DNA from: Salmonirosea sp038204185
Lineage (GTDB): Bacteria; Bacteroidota; Bacteroidia; Cytophagales; Spirosomataceae
Assembly: GCA_038204185.1 (NCBI GenBank)
Contig: JBBRDE010000008.1
Span: forward strand, 1 to 48,293
Direction of reading: 5' to 3'
DNA: 48,293 nt
The notes under the pieces are model-generated. The model saw only the letters and a program-made list of their open reading frames with translations, did no database searches and was not told the DNA's origin. Positions 7,907 to 16,093 of this stretch are shown here, piece after piece; the stretch's first letter is position 1, and every line of letters begins with the position of its first letter. Both the position numbers and the translations under genes were made by a program.

Positions 7907-8004
7907 TTTATAATTCTACCCTACTTATCGAATTCACGTTAGAATCGTAAAATTCCGGATGGAATAATTTTTCCAATAAAGGATTTCAGCAAAACAGTAA
8001 GAAA

Positions 8005-8574
8005 GCTAAAATTACAATACAAGTCTCAATAGATCGGTACGTAGCCGGGCCAAACGGAGAAATGGGCTGGATGGTCTTGGGGGAATAGGACAGCAACCTC
8101 GTAGCGTACGTCCATGCATTTACCGATAGCTCGGACACCATTTTGCTGGGTAGAAAAATGACGGACGGGTCCGTGAATTACTGGACCGATGTAGTAAACA
8201 ACCAGCCCGATAGCCGGGAATATTTTTTTGCCAAGAAAATGGTAGACAAACCCAAAGTGGTTTTTACGAAAACCCTCGAAGCATCGCTCTGGGCCAATAC
8301 GATCCTGGCCAAAGGCAATCTTGTGGACGAAATCAATCAACTCAAAAATCAAGAAGGCGAAGACACTCTCGTGTACGGCGGAGCCGAATTTGTTTCGTCG
8401 CTCATCGGAGCCAGACTGATCGACGAGTACCATTTGTTCGTCAATCCCGTCGCCATAGGCAGCGGCATGACCATCTTTGGTGATTTAGAAGAAAGGGTGA
8501 ATCTTACTTTGGTAAAATCCCAGGCATTTGACAGTGGAGATGTGGTGTTTTGCTATCAGCCTAAAGCGAGTTAG
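8005..8574 (+). pseudogene. DHFR-family (RibD C-terminal) reductase with in-frame TAG
   Basis: The reading frame encodes a complete dihydrofolate reductase-like (RibD C-terminal domain) protein: KITIQVSIDRYVAGPNGEMGWM, an in-frame TAG at 8086-8088, then DSNLVAYV, TDSSDTILLGRKM, YGGAEFVSSLI, DEYHLFVNP and GSGMTIF. The frame is continuous on both sides of the TAG, and family members usually have Trp in this region, so a single TGG to TAG change is the simplest cause. No ATG is present at the expected start; the first homologous residues follow GCT at 8005. The only open part (from a TTG at 8143) lacks the N-terminal substrate-binding strand. Sequence error or stop readthrough are alternatives, but the missing start argues for decay. 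Confidence 0.65.
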
Positions 8575-8638
8575 GGTGCGTAAGAATAAAGCGTAATTTA
8601 GCTGGACAGTAATTTTTCTGTTTACATTATTCTGGTTT

Positions 8639-10240
8639 ATGCTGTTTGATTACATCATCGTGGGGGCAGGTTCTGCCGGCTGTGTGTTGGCCAATCGCCT
8701 TTCTGCCGACCCGGCGATCTCGGTACTACTGGTAGAAGCGGGCGCACCTGACCGGAAAATGGAAATCCATATTCCGGCGGCCTATGCCAAACTCAACCAC
8801 ACTACCGTAGATTGGGGGTACTTTACCGAGCCCCAGTCGCACGTTCTGAACCGAAGGATATACCTGCCCCGCGGCAAAACGCTGGGTGGGAGCAGTTCGA
8901 CCAATGCCATGGCGTATGTGCGTGGCAATCGCGCCGACTACGACGAGTGGGCGGCTCTGGGCAATGCCGGATGGAGCTACGATGAGGTACTGCCCTACTT
9001 TATCCGCTCGGAGCACAATGAGCAAATTCATAATGGCTACCACGGCCAGGGCGGTGAACTGAACGTAACGTATGCACAGCGGTATCGTACGCCCGTCGCC
9101 GATGCTTTCGTGGCAGCTTGTGTCGAGCAGGGCCTACCTGCCAACCCGGATTACAACGGACAGGAGCAAATCGGAGCCAGTCTATTTCAGTTTACAACCA
9201 AAAATCAGAAACGACATAGTACCGCTGGGGCCTTCCTAAAACCTGCCATAAGTCGGCCTAACCTGAAAGTACTGACTAATACCCTTACCCACCGGATTTT
9301 AATCGAGCAAGATCGGGCAACGGGCATAAAGTTCCAGACTGGAAAATCGACAGTGCAGCAAGCCTTGGCTACCAAAGAAGTTATCCTGTCGGCAGGAGCC
9401 TTCAACTCGCCCCAACTATTGATGCTATCGGGAATCGGAGCGACCGATGAGCTAAAAAAACATGGGATTCCCGTAAAAAAAGATCTGCCGGGCGTGGGGA
9501 AGAACTTACAGGATCATTTGTTTCTTCCCGTTAGTGCCTTGTCTACGGTTAACCTGGCCAATCATGAACTGCGCCCCTGGCGGCAGGTACTTGGGCTACT
9601 GAACTATGCCCTTTTCAAACAAGGGCCGCTTACCATGGGCCCGCTGGAAGCAGTAGCTTTTCTGAAAATGACCGACTCGCCCGACCCAGTTGATTTTCAG
9701 TTTCATTTCTCACCCATTCACCTTGGAAATGATTCCACGGCCAGTCTATACGACCTCAGCACCTTTCCCTATACAAGTGGCTATACCATACTGCCTACAC
9801 TGCTCAAACCCTGTAGCCGGGGCTACGTGGGACTTCGCTCCGCTAATCCAGGTGAAGCTCCGCTGATTCAACCCAGTTTTTTGTCCGAAGAGGAGGACTT
9901 AAAAACACTTCTGGCAGGTACCAAACGTGCTATCGAACTGATGGAAGCAGATGCTTTCGCTCCTTATCGCAAAGAAATCACCGCCCCGCCGGACCGTAGT
10001 TCAGACGAAGCAATGATCATATACATGAAAAAAATCATGGAAACCGTTTATCACCCGGCAGGTACCTGCAAGATGGGTCAGGATGAAAATGCAGTGGTGG
10101 ATGAAAAGCTGCGCGTGCGGGGTATTGAAGGATTACGCGTGGTAGATGCCTCCATCATGCCGCGAATCATTGCCGGCAATACCAACGCAGCCTGTATCAT
10201 GATTGGAGAAAAGGGATCGGATTTGATTCTGGGAAGCTAA
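8639..10240 (+). CDS. GMC oxidoreductase (choline dehydrogenase-like, FAD)
   Basis: A 533-residue flavoprotein of the glucose-methanol-choline family, which oxidises a primary or secondary alcohol while reducing bound FAD. The Rossmann dinucleotide motif VGAGSAGCVLANRL is at residues 8-21, the first GMC signature is RGKTLGGSSSTNAM, and the second is GAFNSPQLLMLSGIG. The catalytic pair is His472 in YHPAGTCKMG and Asn516 in GNTNAACI, with the usual 44-residue spacing. It has no signal peptide, so it should be cytosolic or membrane-peripheral. It resembles BetA/AlkJ-type dehydrogenases, but no betaine or alkane genes are near, so the alcohol is unknown. It is monocistronic and convergent with nuoJ. 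Confidence 0.92.
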   Translation: MLFDYIIVGAGSAGCVLANRLSADPAISVLLVEAGAPDRKMEIHIPAAYAKLNHTTVDWGYFTEPQSHVLNRRIYLPRGKTLGGSSSTNAMAYVRGNRADYDEWAALGNAGWSYDEVLPYFIRSEHNEQIHNGYHGQGGELNVTYAQRYRTPVADAFVAACVEQGLPANPDYNGQEQIGASLFQFTTKNQKRHSTAGAFLKPAISRPNLKVLTNTLTHRILIEQDRATGIKFQTGKSTVQQALATKEVILSAGAFNSPQLLMLSGIGATDELKKHGIPVKKDLPGVGKNLQDHLFLPVSALSTVNLANHELRPWRQVLGLLNYALFKQGPLTMGPLEAVAFLKMTDSPDPVDFQFHFSPIHLGNDSTASLYDLSTFPYTSGYTILPTLLKPCSRGYVGLRSANPGEAPLIQPSFLSEEEDLKTLLAGTKRAIELMEADAFAPYRKEITAPPDRSSDEAMIIYMKKIMETVYHPAGTCKMGQDENAVVDEKLRVRGIEGLRVVDASIMPRIIAGNTNAACIMIGEKGSDLILGS

Positions 10241-10337
10241 TGCATAAGTATCTCCCCAGCTGTAATTGCTAATTATGTTGCTCCCTGCTATAACTAAAAG
10301 AATGCTTTTACCATAAAGTTGAAGGTATTTGTTACCC

Positions 10338-10859
10338 TTAAAAGTGCCGTTCTCCCAATTCCCTTTTTCCCAGCATCACAGCACCTACCATTGCAATTAG
10401 GAAAAGTACCGAAGCTAGTTCGAAGGGCAGCAGATAATCACGGAACAAGACCTGCCCGAGGCTTTCCACCATACCCGCTTGCGAGTTGAAGGTAGCAGGA
10501 TCGTAGGTACCTACCTGTGATTTGCGGTAGGCGCCAAAAAGAATAATGAAAACGGTACCGGCTACGATGGAGGCTGCTATTTTGGTCACATTAGGTACCA
10601 AATCCTTCTCATCTTCCTTCATGTTCAGGAACATGATCACAAAAAGGAAGAGTACCATGATGGCCCCGGCATACACGATGATGTTCACCACGGCCAGAAA
10701 CTGCGCGTTCAAGAGCACGTAATGACCCGACAGACAAAAGAATGTCAGGATCAGGTACAACACGCTATGAATAGGGCTCCGTGAGAAAATCACCATCAGC
10801 GCGCTGAGGACCGTCAGAAACGACAGGAAATAAAAAATAGAGAGTGTTAATGGAAGCAC
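10338..10859 (-). CDS. nuoJ: NADH-quinone oxidoreductase subunit J
   Basis: A 173-residue integral membrane subunit of respiratory complex I (ND6 homologue) with five hydrophobic segments. The conserved third helix (NIIVYAGAIMVLFLFVIMFLNM) is the pi-bulge helix that helps couple electron transfer to proton pumping. The start codon is GTG at 10859-10857, giving MLPLTLSIF; no better ATG lies in frame upstream. It is the last gene of the nuo cluster here. The next gene is the convergent GMC oxidoreductase, so nuoK, L, M and N, which normally follow, are missing from this locus. No strong terminator was found in the 97-bp gap. Confidence 0.93.
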   Translation of the reverse strand: MLPLTLSIFYFLSFLTVLSALMVIFSRSPIHSVLYLILTFFCLSGHYVLLNAQFLAVVNIIVYAGAIMVLFLFVIMFLNMKEDEKDLVPNVTKIAASIVAGTVFIILFGAYRKSQVGTYDPATFNSQAGMVESLGQVLFRDYLLPFELASVLFLIAMVGAVMLGKRELGERHF

Positions 10860-10961
10860 GTCTACTAATGAATTATGAATGATAAATGATTCTCGCTTGG
10901 GGTAGGACTGTTGATAATCCAGTAAATCCGCTACATTAACAAATCTCCCTTATCAACTAAC

Positions 10962-11555
10962 TTAGGGTATCGCCCGTGGCTGTACCTCAATTAGTTCACC
11001 ACGGACTTTGGCGTCGTCCTGGGCCTGAGCTTCTTCTTTGGTCCAGGCTTCGCGGAGATAGCGGTTGTTCATGTTTTCTACCAACAGGTCTTTTCCCCAA
11101 ATCACTTGATCCCGCTCGGTAAATACCGGCACGAATTCGTCATGGCGTAAATACACGGCTTGTTTGGGGCAGGCTTCTTCGCACAGACCGCAAAAAATGC
11201 AGCGTAGCATATTCACTTCGTAGATCGCTGCGTATTTTTCTTCGCGGTAGAGGTTTTCTTCGCCTTTTTTACGCTCATCAGCCACAATCTGAATTGCCTC
11301 CGCCGGGCAGGCTACCGCGCATAAGCCGCAGGCTGTGCAGCGCTCGCGGCCTTCGGCATCACGCTTCAGCACGTGGCGTCCCCGGAAAACGGGCCCCAGG
11401 TACCGCTTCACTTCGGGATAGCGGATCGTGACCTTTTTCTGGAAAAAGTGCTTAATCGTAATCGCCATGCCCGTCGCAATGGCCGGGAGGTATATCCGCT
11501 CGGCCAGCGTCATCTGTTTATTACTTACTTGCTTAGATCGGTTGGTCAGTTGCAT
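10962..11555 (-). CDS. nuoI: NADH-quinone oxidoreductase subunit I
   Basis: A 197-residue peripheral-arm subunit of complex I that carries two [4Fe-4S] clusters and passes electrons to the NuoB cluster. Both ferredoxin motifs are intact: Cys73, 76, 79 and 83 in CTACGLCAVACP, and Cys119, 122, 125 and 129 in CIFCGLCEEACP. An amphipathic N-terminal segment (about residues 18-45) would lie on the membrane. The ATG at 11555 is used; a second Met at residue 15 is possible. It is followed by a 102-bp spacer to nuoJ that opens with TTAGTTGATAAG words, and preceded by a linker homologous to that in the sulfite dehydrogenase operon. Confidence 0.95.
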   Translation of the reverse strand: MQLTNRSKQVSNKQMTLAERIYLPAIATGMAITIKHFFQKKVTIRYPEVKRYLGPVFRGRHVLKRDAEGRERCTACGLCAVACPAEAIQIVADERKKGEENLYREEKYAAIYEVNMLRCIFCGLCEEACPKQAVYLRHDEFVPVFTERDQVIWGKDLLVENMNNRYLREAWTKEEAQAQDDAKVRGELIEVQPRAIP

Positions 11556-11675
11556 TTTTTAAGGGACAAAGTGGCAAAGGCACAAAGCGGGGCACCCCGT
11601 GGCGCTCAAAGTATTTTTGAAATAGCAAGAAGATGAAAGTGAAAGCCGGAGTCGCTTTCAACAATTCAACAATTT
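11556..11675 (-). repeat. Intercistronic linker, copy B (nuoH-nuoI)
   Basis: A 120-bp spacer homologous in layout to 3501-3640. Bases 11569-11587 are identical to 3521-3539, the sense strand after the nuoH stop has GTTGAATTGTTGAAAG words, and the region touching the ATG reads CCCTTAAAAA. It also carries the 12-bp palindrome CGGGGCACCCCG at 11588-11599. Confidence 0.7.
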
Positions 11676-12755
11676 TCATTTCAGCATCGCGGTCAGGGCT
11701 GGTTGCAGAAACATGACTGCCAGGCCTGTGATGACAATATTCAGCATTGCCAGCGGAATCAGGGCTTTCCAGCCCAGATTCATAAGCTGATCGTAACGAA
11801 AGCGAGGAAGCGTCCAACGCACCCACATATAAAAGAACACACCAAAAAGCGATTTGGCAAAAAATACCGCCGTGCCCAGCAGGGTAGCTACATTATGGCC
11901 TGCAACGTTGCCAAAAGCATTGGTGAGCTGCGTATACACCCAATCCATACCGGGGTAGTTGTAGCCGCCAAAGTAAAGCGCCGAAATCACCGCCGATGAA
12001 ACGAACATATTAATATACTCGGCAAAGAGGTAAAATCCCAGTTTCATGCTGCTATATTCCGTGTGATAGCCGCCTACGAGTTCGGTTTCGCACTCGGGTA
12101 AGTCGAAAGGAGTCCGGTTGCACTCCGCAAAAGCACAGGTCAGGAATATAATGAAACCTAGCGGTTGGTACCAGATATTCCAGTTGCCGCCATGTTGCTG
12201 GGCCACGATGTCGCCGATAGACAAAGAGCTGCTAATCATTATAATTGCTATGATCGAAAGGCCCATTGCTACTTCATAGCTAATATTCTGCGAGGCGGCA
12301 CGAATGGCTCCAAGCAACGAAAACTTGTTGTTGGAAGCCCAGCCGCCGATCATTAAGCCATATACCCCTAGCGAAACAACCCCGAATATGTACAGAATGC
12401 CGATATTTGCCTCAACGGCCTGCACCGCCACTTCGACCCCGTCGTAGCGCAAAGTACTGCCAAACGGAATGACGGCACTCGCCATCAACGCGGTAAGCAT
12501 GGCCAGACAGGGTCCGGCAATGAACAACCATTTATTAGCCTGGGCAGGAATGAAATCTTCCTTAAAAAACATTTTTCCGGCATCGGCAAGGGGCTGCAAA
12601 AGACCCCAGGGGCCAGCCCGGTCAGGCCCGAGGCGGTCCTGAATAAACCCGGCTACCTTACGCTCGCCATAGGTAGAGTACATGGCAATAAAAAGCGTCA
12701 ATCCAAAAATGACGAGGATAATGACAGCCTTGATGATAAATGCGGTTAATTCCAT
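11676..12755 (-). CDS. nuoH: NADH-quinone oxidoreductase subunit H
   Basis: A 359-residue membrane subunit (ND1 homologue) with about eight transmembrane segments. It forms the junction between peripheral and membrane arms and part of the quinone chamber. Diagnostic motifs are YGERKVAGFIQDRLGPDRAG near residues 29-48, the NRTPFDLPECETELVGGYHTEYS loop with its acidic residues, and a C-terminal RWTLPRFRYDQLMNLGWK helix. Length is normal and no damage is seen. It follows nuoG after a 131-bp spacer and precedes nuoI after 120 bp. Confidence 0.95.
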   Translation of the reverse strand: MELTAFIIKAVIILVIFGLTLFIAMYSTYGERKVAGFIQDRLGPDRAGPWGLLQPLADAGKMFFKEDFIPAQANKWLFIAGPCLAMLTALMASAVIPFGSTLRYDGVEVAVQAVEANIGILYIFGVVSLGVYGLMIGGWASNNKFSLLGAIRAASQNISYEVAMGLSIIAIIMISSSLSIGDIVAQQHGGNWNIWYQPLGFIIFLTCAFAECNRTPFDLPECETELVGGYHTEYSSMKLGFYLFAEYINMFVSSAVISALYFGGYNYPGMDWVYTQLTNAFGNVAGHNVATLLGTAVFFAKSLFGVFFYMWVRWTLPRFRYDQLMNLGWKALIPLAMLNIVITGLAVMFLQPALTAMLK

Positions 12756-12886
12756 TTACTTAGTTCGGGGCGCCCCGAGGCGACAGTTGATAATGGATAG
12801 TTGACAGTGACGATTTAGTAGATAGTGGGTTCTTTTATAAGATAACTCCCCTTTCCCTTATTCCCTTCCTGCTCTTCTCCCTAAAT
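12756..12886 (-). repeat. Intercistronic linker (nuoG-nuoH)
   Basis: The sense strand starts with purine-rich GGGAGAAGAGCAGGAAGG and ends with ACTGTCAACTATCC and ATTATCAACTGTC words, then the 12-bp palindrome CGGGGCGCCCCG (12766-12777) inserted just before AACTAAGTAA-ATG. The flavin reductase gene at 5306 has the same ACTGTCAACTAAATAA-ATG ending without the palindrome. Confidence 0.6.
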
Positions 12887-14005
12887 CTAATTATTGCTGT
12901 TTTCCGCTAACGATCGTTCGTTAGCTTTTTTGTTATTCTCGATGCTCAGTTGACGGATGGTAGCATCGTCGGTAATGAACGGGCGCGCATCGTCAATGGG
13001 CTTATATTGGGAATTAGCCAGCCGAAGGGCGAAATCAGGAGTCTTGATCGTATCGGCGCGGTACTTATTGGCCGACACCACCGAACTCCGAACCACCTTC
13101 GTAGGACCTTCAATGACCCAGTCACTTGTTTTCTTCTTCTCAAAACGGCAGGTGTTACAAATGAACTCCATTACTTCCCCCCATTCGTTTTTGCGGGCCG
13201 TAACCCGAATTACTTCTTCACCCCGGTACCATAGCGTCACGTGACCGCTGCATTTGTCACAGTCGCGGTGTGCGTCCACGGGTTTGGAAAACCACACACG
13301 GTTCTTGAAACGATAGGTCTTATCCGTCAAAGCACCTACCGGGCACACGTCGATCACGTTGCCCGAAAAATCGTTATCGATGGCTTTCTCAATGTATGTA
13401 CTGATCTCGGCTGCATCACCCCTACCCAATACCCCGTGCACACGCTTATTGGTGATCTGGTCGGCGGTATAAACGCAGCGGTAGCACAAAATGCAGCGCG
13501 TCATATGCAGCTGAATATAGGGTCCGATGTCGTGCTTTTCGAACGTACGGCGTTCTTCCTCATAGCGTTGATTGGATGAACCATGTTCGTAGGCAAAATC
13601 CTGCAAGTGACATTCCCCCGCCTGATCACAGATAGGACAGTCGAGGGGATGGTTTAACAGCAGAAACTCCACGATGGCTTTCCGCTCTTCCAGCACTGCC
13701 GGGTTGGTCACGTTCTCGACCACCATCCCGTCTTGCACCTGCGTAATGCAGGAAGGTATGAGCTTGGGCATAGGGCGGGTATCCTTCGCCGAACCCTGCG
13801 CTACCCGTACCAGGCAGGCACGGCACTTGCCGCCGCTGCCTTCGAGGGGCTTATAATAGCACATGGCGGGCGGCACCAGATGCCCCTGACTAGCGTCAGC
13901 CTCGGCAATACGGCGCGCCGCCTGCATGATGGTCGTGCCGGGTTCTACCTCGACCTCAATGCCGTCGAAGGTTATCTTAAATAATTGCGGTTTGGTATCT
14001 TCCAT
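12887..14005 (-). CDS. nuoG: NADH-quinone oxidoreductase subunit G, short form
   Basis: A 372-residue version of NuoG that keeps only the iron-sulfur N-terminal part. Ligands are visible for [2Fe-2S] N1b (Cys49, 61, 64, 86), the His-ligated [4Fe-4S] cluster (His119, Cys123, 126, 132) and a further [4Fe-4S] cluster (Cys171, 174, 177, 221). The large molybdopterin-like domain of the roughly 900-residue enterobacterial subunit is absent. Two CxxC pairs (Cys249/252 and Cys283/286) remain in what would be the start of that domain and might hold one more metal site. Short NuoG proteins are normal in Bacteroidota, and the clean operon context argues against truncation. It conducts electrons from NuoF towards NuoI. 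Confidence 0.92.
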   Translation of the reverse strand: MEDTKPQLFKITFDGIEVEVEPGTTIMQAARRIAEADASQGHLVPPAMCYYKPLEGSGGKCRACLVRVAQGSAKDTRPMPKLIPSCITQVQDGMVVENVTNPAVLEERKAIVEFLLLNHPLDCPICDQAGECHLQDFAYEHGSSNQRYEEERRTFEKHDIGPYIQLHMTRCILCYRCVYTADQITNKRVHGVLGRGDAAEISTYIEKAIDNDFSGNVIDVCPVGALTDKTYRFKNRVWFSKPVDAHRDCDKCSGHVTLWYRGEEVIRVTARKNEWGEVMEFICNTCRFEKKKTSDWVIEGPTKVVRSSVVSANKYRADTIKTPDFALRLANSQYKPIDDARPFITDDATIRQLSIENNKKANERSLAENSNN

Positions 14006-14105
14006 CTTTTGAATGATAGAATGATGGATTGATAGAATGATAGAATAAATTAAATTAGCGAAAGCCCTACTCTATCATTCTATCATTCACTCATTCAAAA
14101 TTAAA
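14006..14105 (-). repeat. Intercistronic hairpin linker (nuoF-nuoG)
   Basis: The sense strand after the nuoF stop reads TTGAATGAGTGAATGATAG and continues GAATGATAGA. Before the nuoG ATG it reads the reverse complement type, TCTATCATTCTATCAATCC and ATCATTCTATCATTCAAAAG. The two arms can pair over most of their length around a central loop, bringing stop and start codons close together. Confidence 0.7.
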
Positions 14106-15446
14106 TTAAACTAACTCTACTTCACCCCTATACACCGCCCCCGGCTGGGTAGCCTCTTTGGGATGCGTCACGTGCCACTCGAATTCGTCGCGAAAATGGC
14201 GGATGGCACTGGCTACGGGCCAGGCCGCAGCGTCGCCGAGCGGGCAAATCGTATTTCCTTCTATTTTTTTAGCGACATCCACCAGCAGGTCAATATCGCG
14301 CATGTGGCCGTGGCCATGTTCAAGGCGGTGCAATACTTTCTCCATCCAGCCGGTACCCTCCCGGCAGGGACTGCATTGTCCGCAAGATTCATGGTGATAG
14401 AAGCGCGAGAAATTCCAGGTGTTACGTACAATGCACGCCGTTTCGTCATAAACAATGAACCCGCCCGAACCCAACATGGTACCCGTGGCAAAACCACCGT
14501 CCGAAAGCGACTCATAGCTCATCAGGCGGTCCTCGCCGTTGGCCGTCTTATACACCAAATTGGCGGGAATGATAGGTACGGACGAGCCGCCGGCTACCAG
14601 GGCTTTCAGTTGATGACCATCGCGGATACCGCCGCAGTACTCGTCGGAGTTCATGAATTCGTCTACCGACAGGCCCAGTTCGATTTCGTACACGCCGGGC
14701 TTTCGGATATGGCCCGACGCGGATATGAGCTTGGTTCCCGTGCTACGTCCGACACCAACGGCAGCATATGCATCGCCGCCGTTGGTGATAATCCAAACCA
14801 TGTTGGCGATAGATTCCACGTTATTTACAACCGTGGGCGACTGATACAGTCCCTTCACAGCCGGGAATGGCGGTTTGTTCCGGGGATTGCCCCGCTTGCC
14901 TTCCAGTGATTCGAGCAAGGCGGTTTCTTCACCACAGATGTAGGCGCCACCGCCAGGATGAACGATCAGTTCCAGATCATAGCCCGAGCCCAGGATATTT
15001 TTTCCCAGAAAGCCCTGAGCTTTGGCTTCGGCAATAGCTTTTTCCAGAATCTGAATTACGTACATCAGCTCGCCCCGCACGTAAATGAACGACTTATTGG
15101 CCCCCAGCGCGAAGCTGGATATGATCATACCCTCAATCAGGAGATGAGGGAGCGTTTTCATCAGATAATGGTCTTTGAAGGTACCCGGCTCCGACTCGTC
15201 GGCATTGCAGACCAGGTAGCGGGGTACCCCCTCAGGCTTAGCCAGAAAGCCCCACTTCATGCCCATTGGGAAGCCGGCACCGCCACGTCCCCGAACGCCC
15301 GATTTCTTGGCTTCTTCCACCACAGCTTCGGGGGTCATGGTTTTTATGGCCTTTTCCAGCGCTTCGTATCCCCCGTTTTTGCGGTAAGTGTCGAAGGTTT
15401 CGATGCCGTCGATGTGGGCGTGTTCCAGTAATATTTTCTTTGCCAT
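14106..15446 (-). CDS. nuoF: NADH-quinone oxidoreductase subunit F
   Basis: The 446-residue NADH-oxidising subunit of complex I with FMN and the [4Fe-4S] cluster N3. The glycine-rich GVRGRGGAGFPMGMKWGF segment (residues 50-67) and GGGAYICGEETALLESLEGK form the FMN/NADH site. N3 ligands are Cys355, 358 and 361 in CGQCSPCREGTGW plus Cys401 in NTICPLGD. Length and motifs are complete. It starts 10 bp after the nuoE stop, so the two are tightly coupled, and is separated from nuoG by a hairpin-forming spacer. Confidence 0.96.
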   Translation of the reverse strand: MAKKILLEHAHIDGIETFDTYRKNGGYEALEKAIKTMTPEAVVEEAKKSGVRGRGGAGFPMGMKWGFLAKPEGVPRYLVCNADESEPGTFKDHYLMKTLPHLLIEGMIISSFALGANKSFIYVRGELMYVIQILEKAIAEAKAQGFLGKNILGSGYDLELIVHPGGGAYICGEETALLESLEGKRGNPRNKPPFPAVKGLYQSPTVVNNVESIANMVWIITNGGDAYAAVGVGRSTGTKLISASGHIRKPGVYEIELGLSVDEFMNSDEYCGGIRDGHQLKALVAGGSSVPIIPANLVYKTANGEDRLMSYESLSDGGFATGTMLGSGGFIVYDETACIVRNTWNFSRFYHHESCGQCSPCREGTGWMEKVLHRLEHGHGHMRDIDLLVDVAKKIEGNTICPLGDAAAWPVASAIRHFRDEFEWHVTHPKEATQPGAVYRGEVELV

Positions 15447-15456
15447 GTTTTTAAAG

Positions 15457-15954
15457 CTATTGGCTCAATTCCTCAATGATTGAATCCACCCTTTCATTGG
15501 TCAGATTCATGTAATACTTTTCTCGAATCTGAAACACCGGTCCCCAGCCACAGGCGGCCAGGCATTCTACCTCTTTCAAACTGAATAGCCCATCGGCGGT
15601 AGTCTCTCCGGTTGTAATGCCGAGTTTCTGCTGCAAGTGGTCGTACACACTTTCGGCGCCCATCAGGCAACAAGGACCTGTGCGGCAGTACTCGATCACA
15701 TTTTTTCCAACGGGTTGGAGATGAAACATCGTGTAAAAAGTAGCTACCTCATACACCTCTATGGGTTCAATGCTCAGCAATTCGGCCACATGATCCATCA
15801 CCTCGCTGCTGAGCCATCCCCACTGATCCTGTGCCACGTGTAGCACAGGAAGCAAGGCGGATTTCTGCTTTCCCTGCGGATAGCGGGTAATCATGTCCTT
15901 AACCAAAGCCAGTCGTTCCGGCGTAAATTCTATGGGATTAGCTACCTGAGTCAT
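15457..15954 (-). CDS. nuoE: NADH-quinone oxidoreductase subunit E
   Basis: A 165-residue thioredoxin-fold subunit carrying the [2Fe-2S] cluster N1a. Ligands are Cys90 and Cys95 (CRTGPC) and Cys131 and Cys135 (CLAAC), the standard C-x4-C and C-x3-C spacing. The helical N-terminus and the EVYEVATFYTMF motif are typical. With NuoF it forms the NADH dehydrogenase tip of complex I, and the 10-bp gap to nuoF supports joint translation. Confidence 0.95.
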   Translation of the reverse strand: MTQVANPIEFTPERLALVKDMITRYPQGKQKSALLPVLHVAQDQWGWLSSEVMDHVAELLSIEPIEVYEVATFYTMFHLQPVGKNVIEYCRTGPCCLMGAESVYDHLQQKLGITTGETTADGLFSLKEVECLAACGWGPVFQIREKYYMNLTNERVDSIIEELSQ

Positions 15955-16093
15955 TTTTTTAATGGAAACCGAGTCGCCGGTGCGATTGAAAATTGATAGT
16001 AGAAAATTAAAGGTAATTCACTCTTAAAAACTCTTTAGTTAGTCCATCAACTCCAACTTGATACTAATTTCAATTGTTAACTATCAGCTTTTT
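15955..16093 (-). repeat. Intercistronic linker (nuoD-nuoE)
   Basis: A 139-bp spacer whose sense strand opens with AGTTAACAATTGAAATTAG and GTTGGAGTTGATGG words and later has TACTATCAATTTTCAATC. Arms are complementary only in part, so this is a degenerate member of the linker family. The ATG is preceded by CCATTAAAAAA. Confidence 0.5.

Noticed and set aside
12887..14005. nuoG as a truncated pseudogene
   Set aside because: Frame, operon spacing and all ligands of three Fe-S clusters are intact, and short NuoG proteins are usual in Bacteroidota.
14163..14909. 248-codon plus-strand frame antisense to nuoF
   Set aside because: nuoF on the other strand is complete with all cofactor motifs; the antisense translation has no family features.
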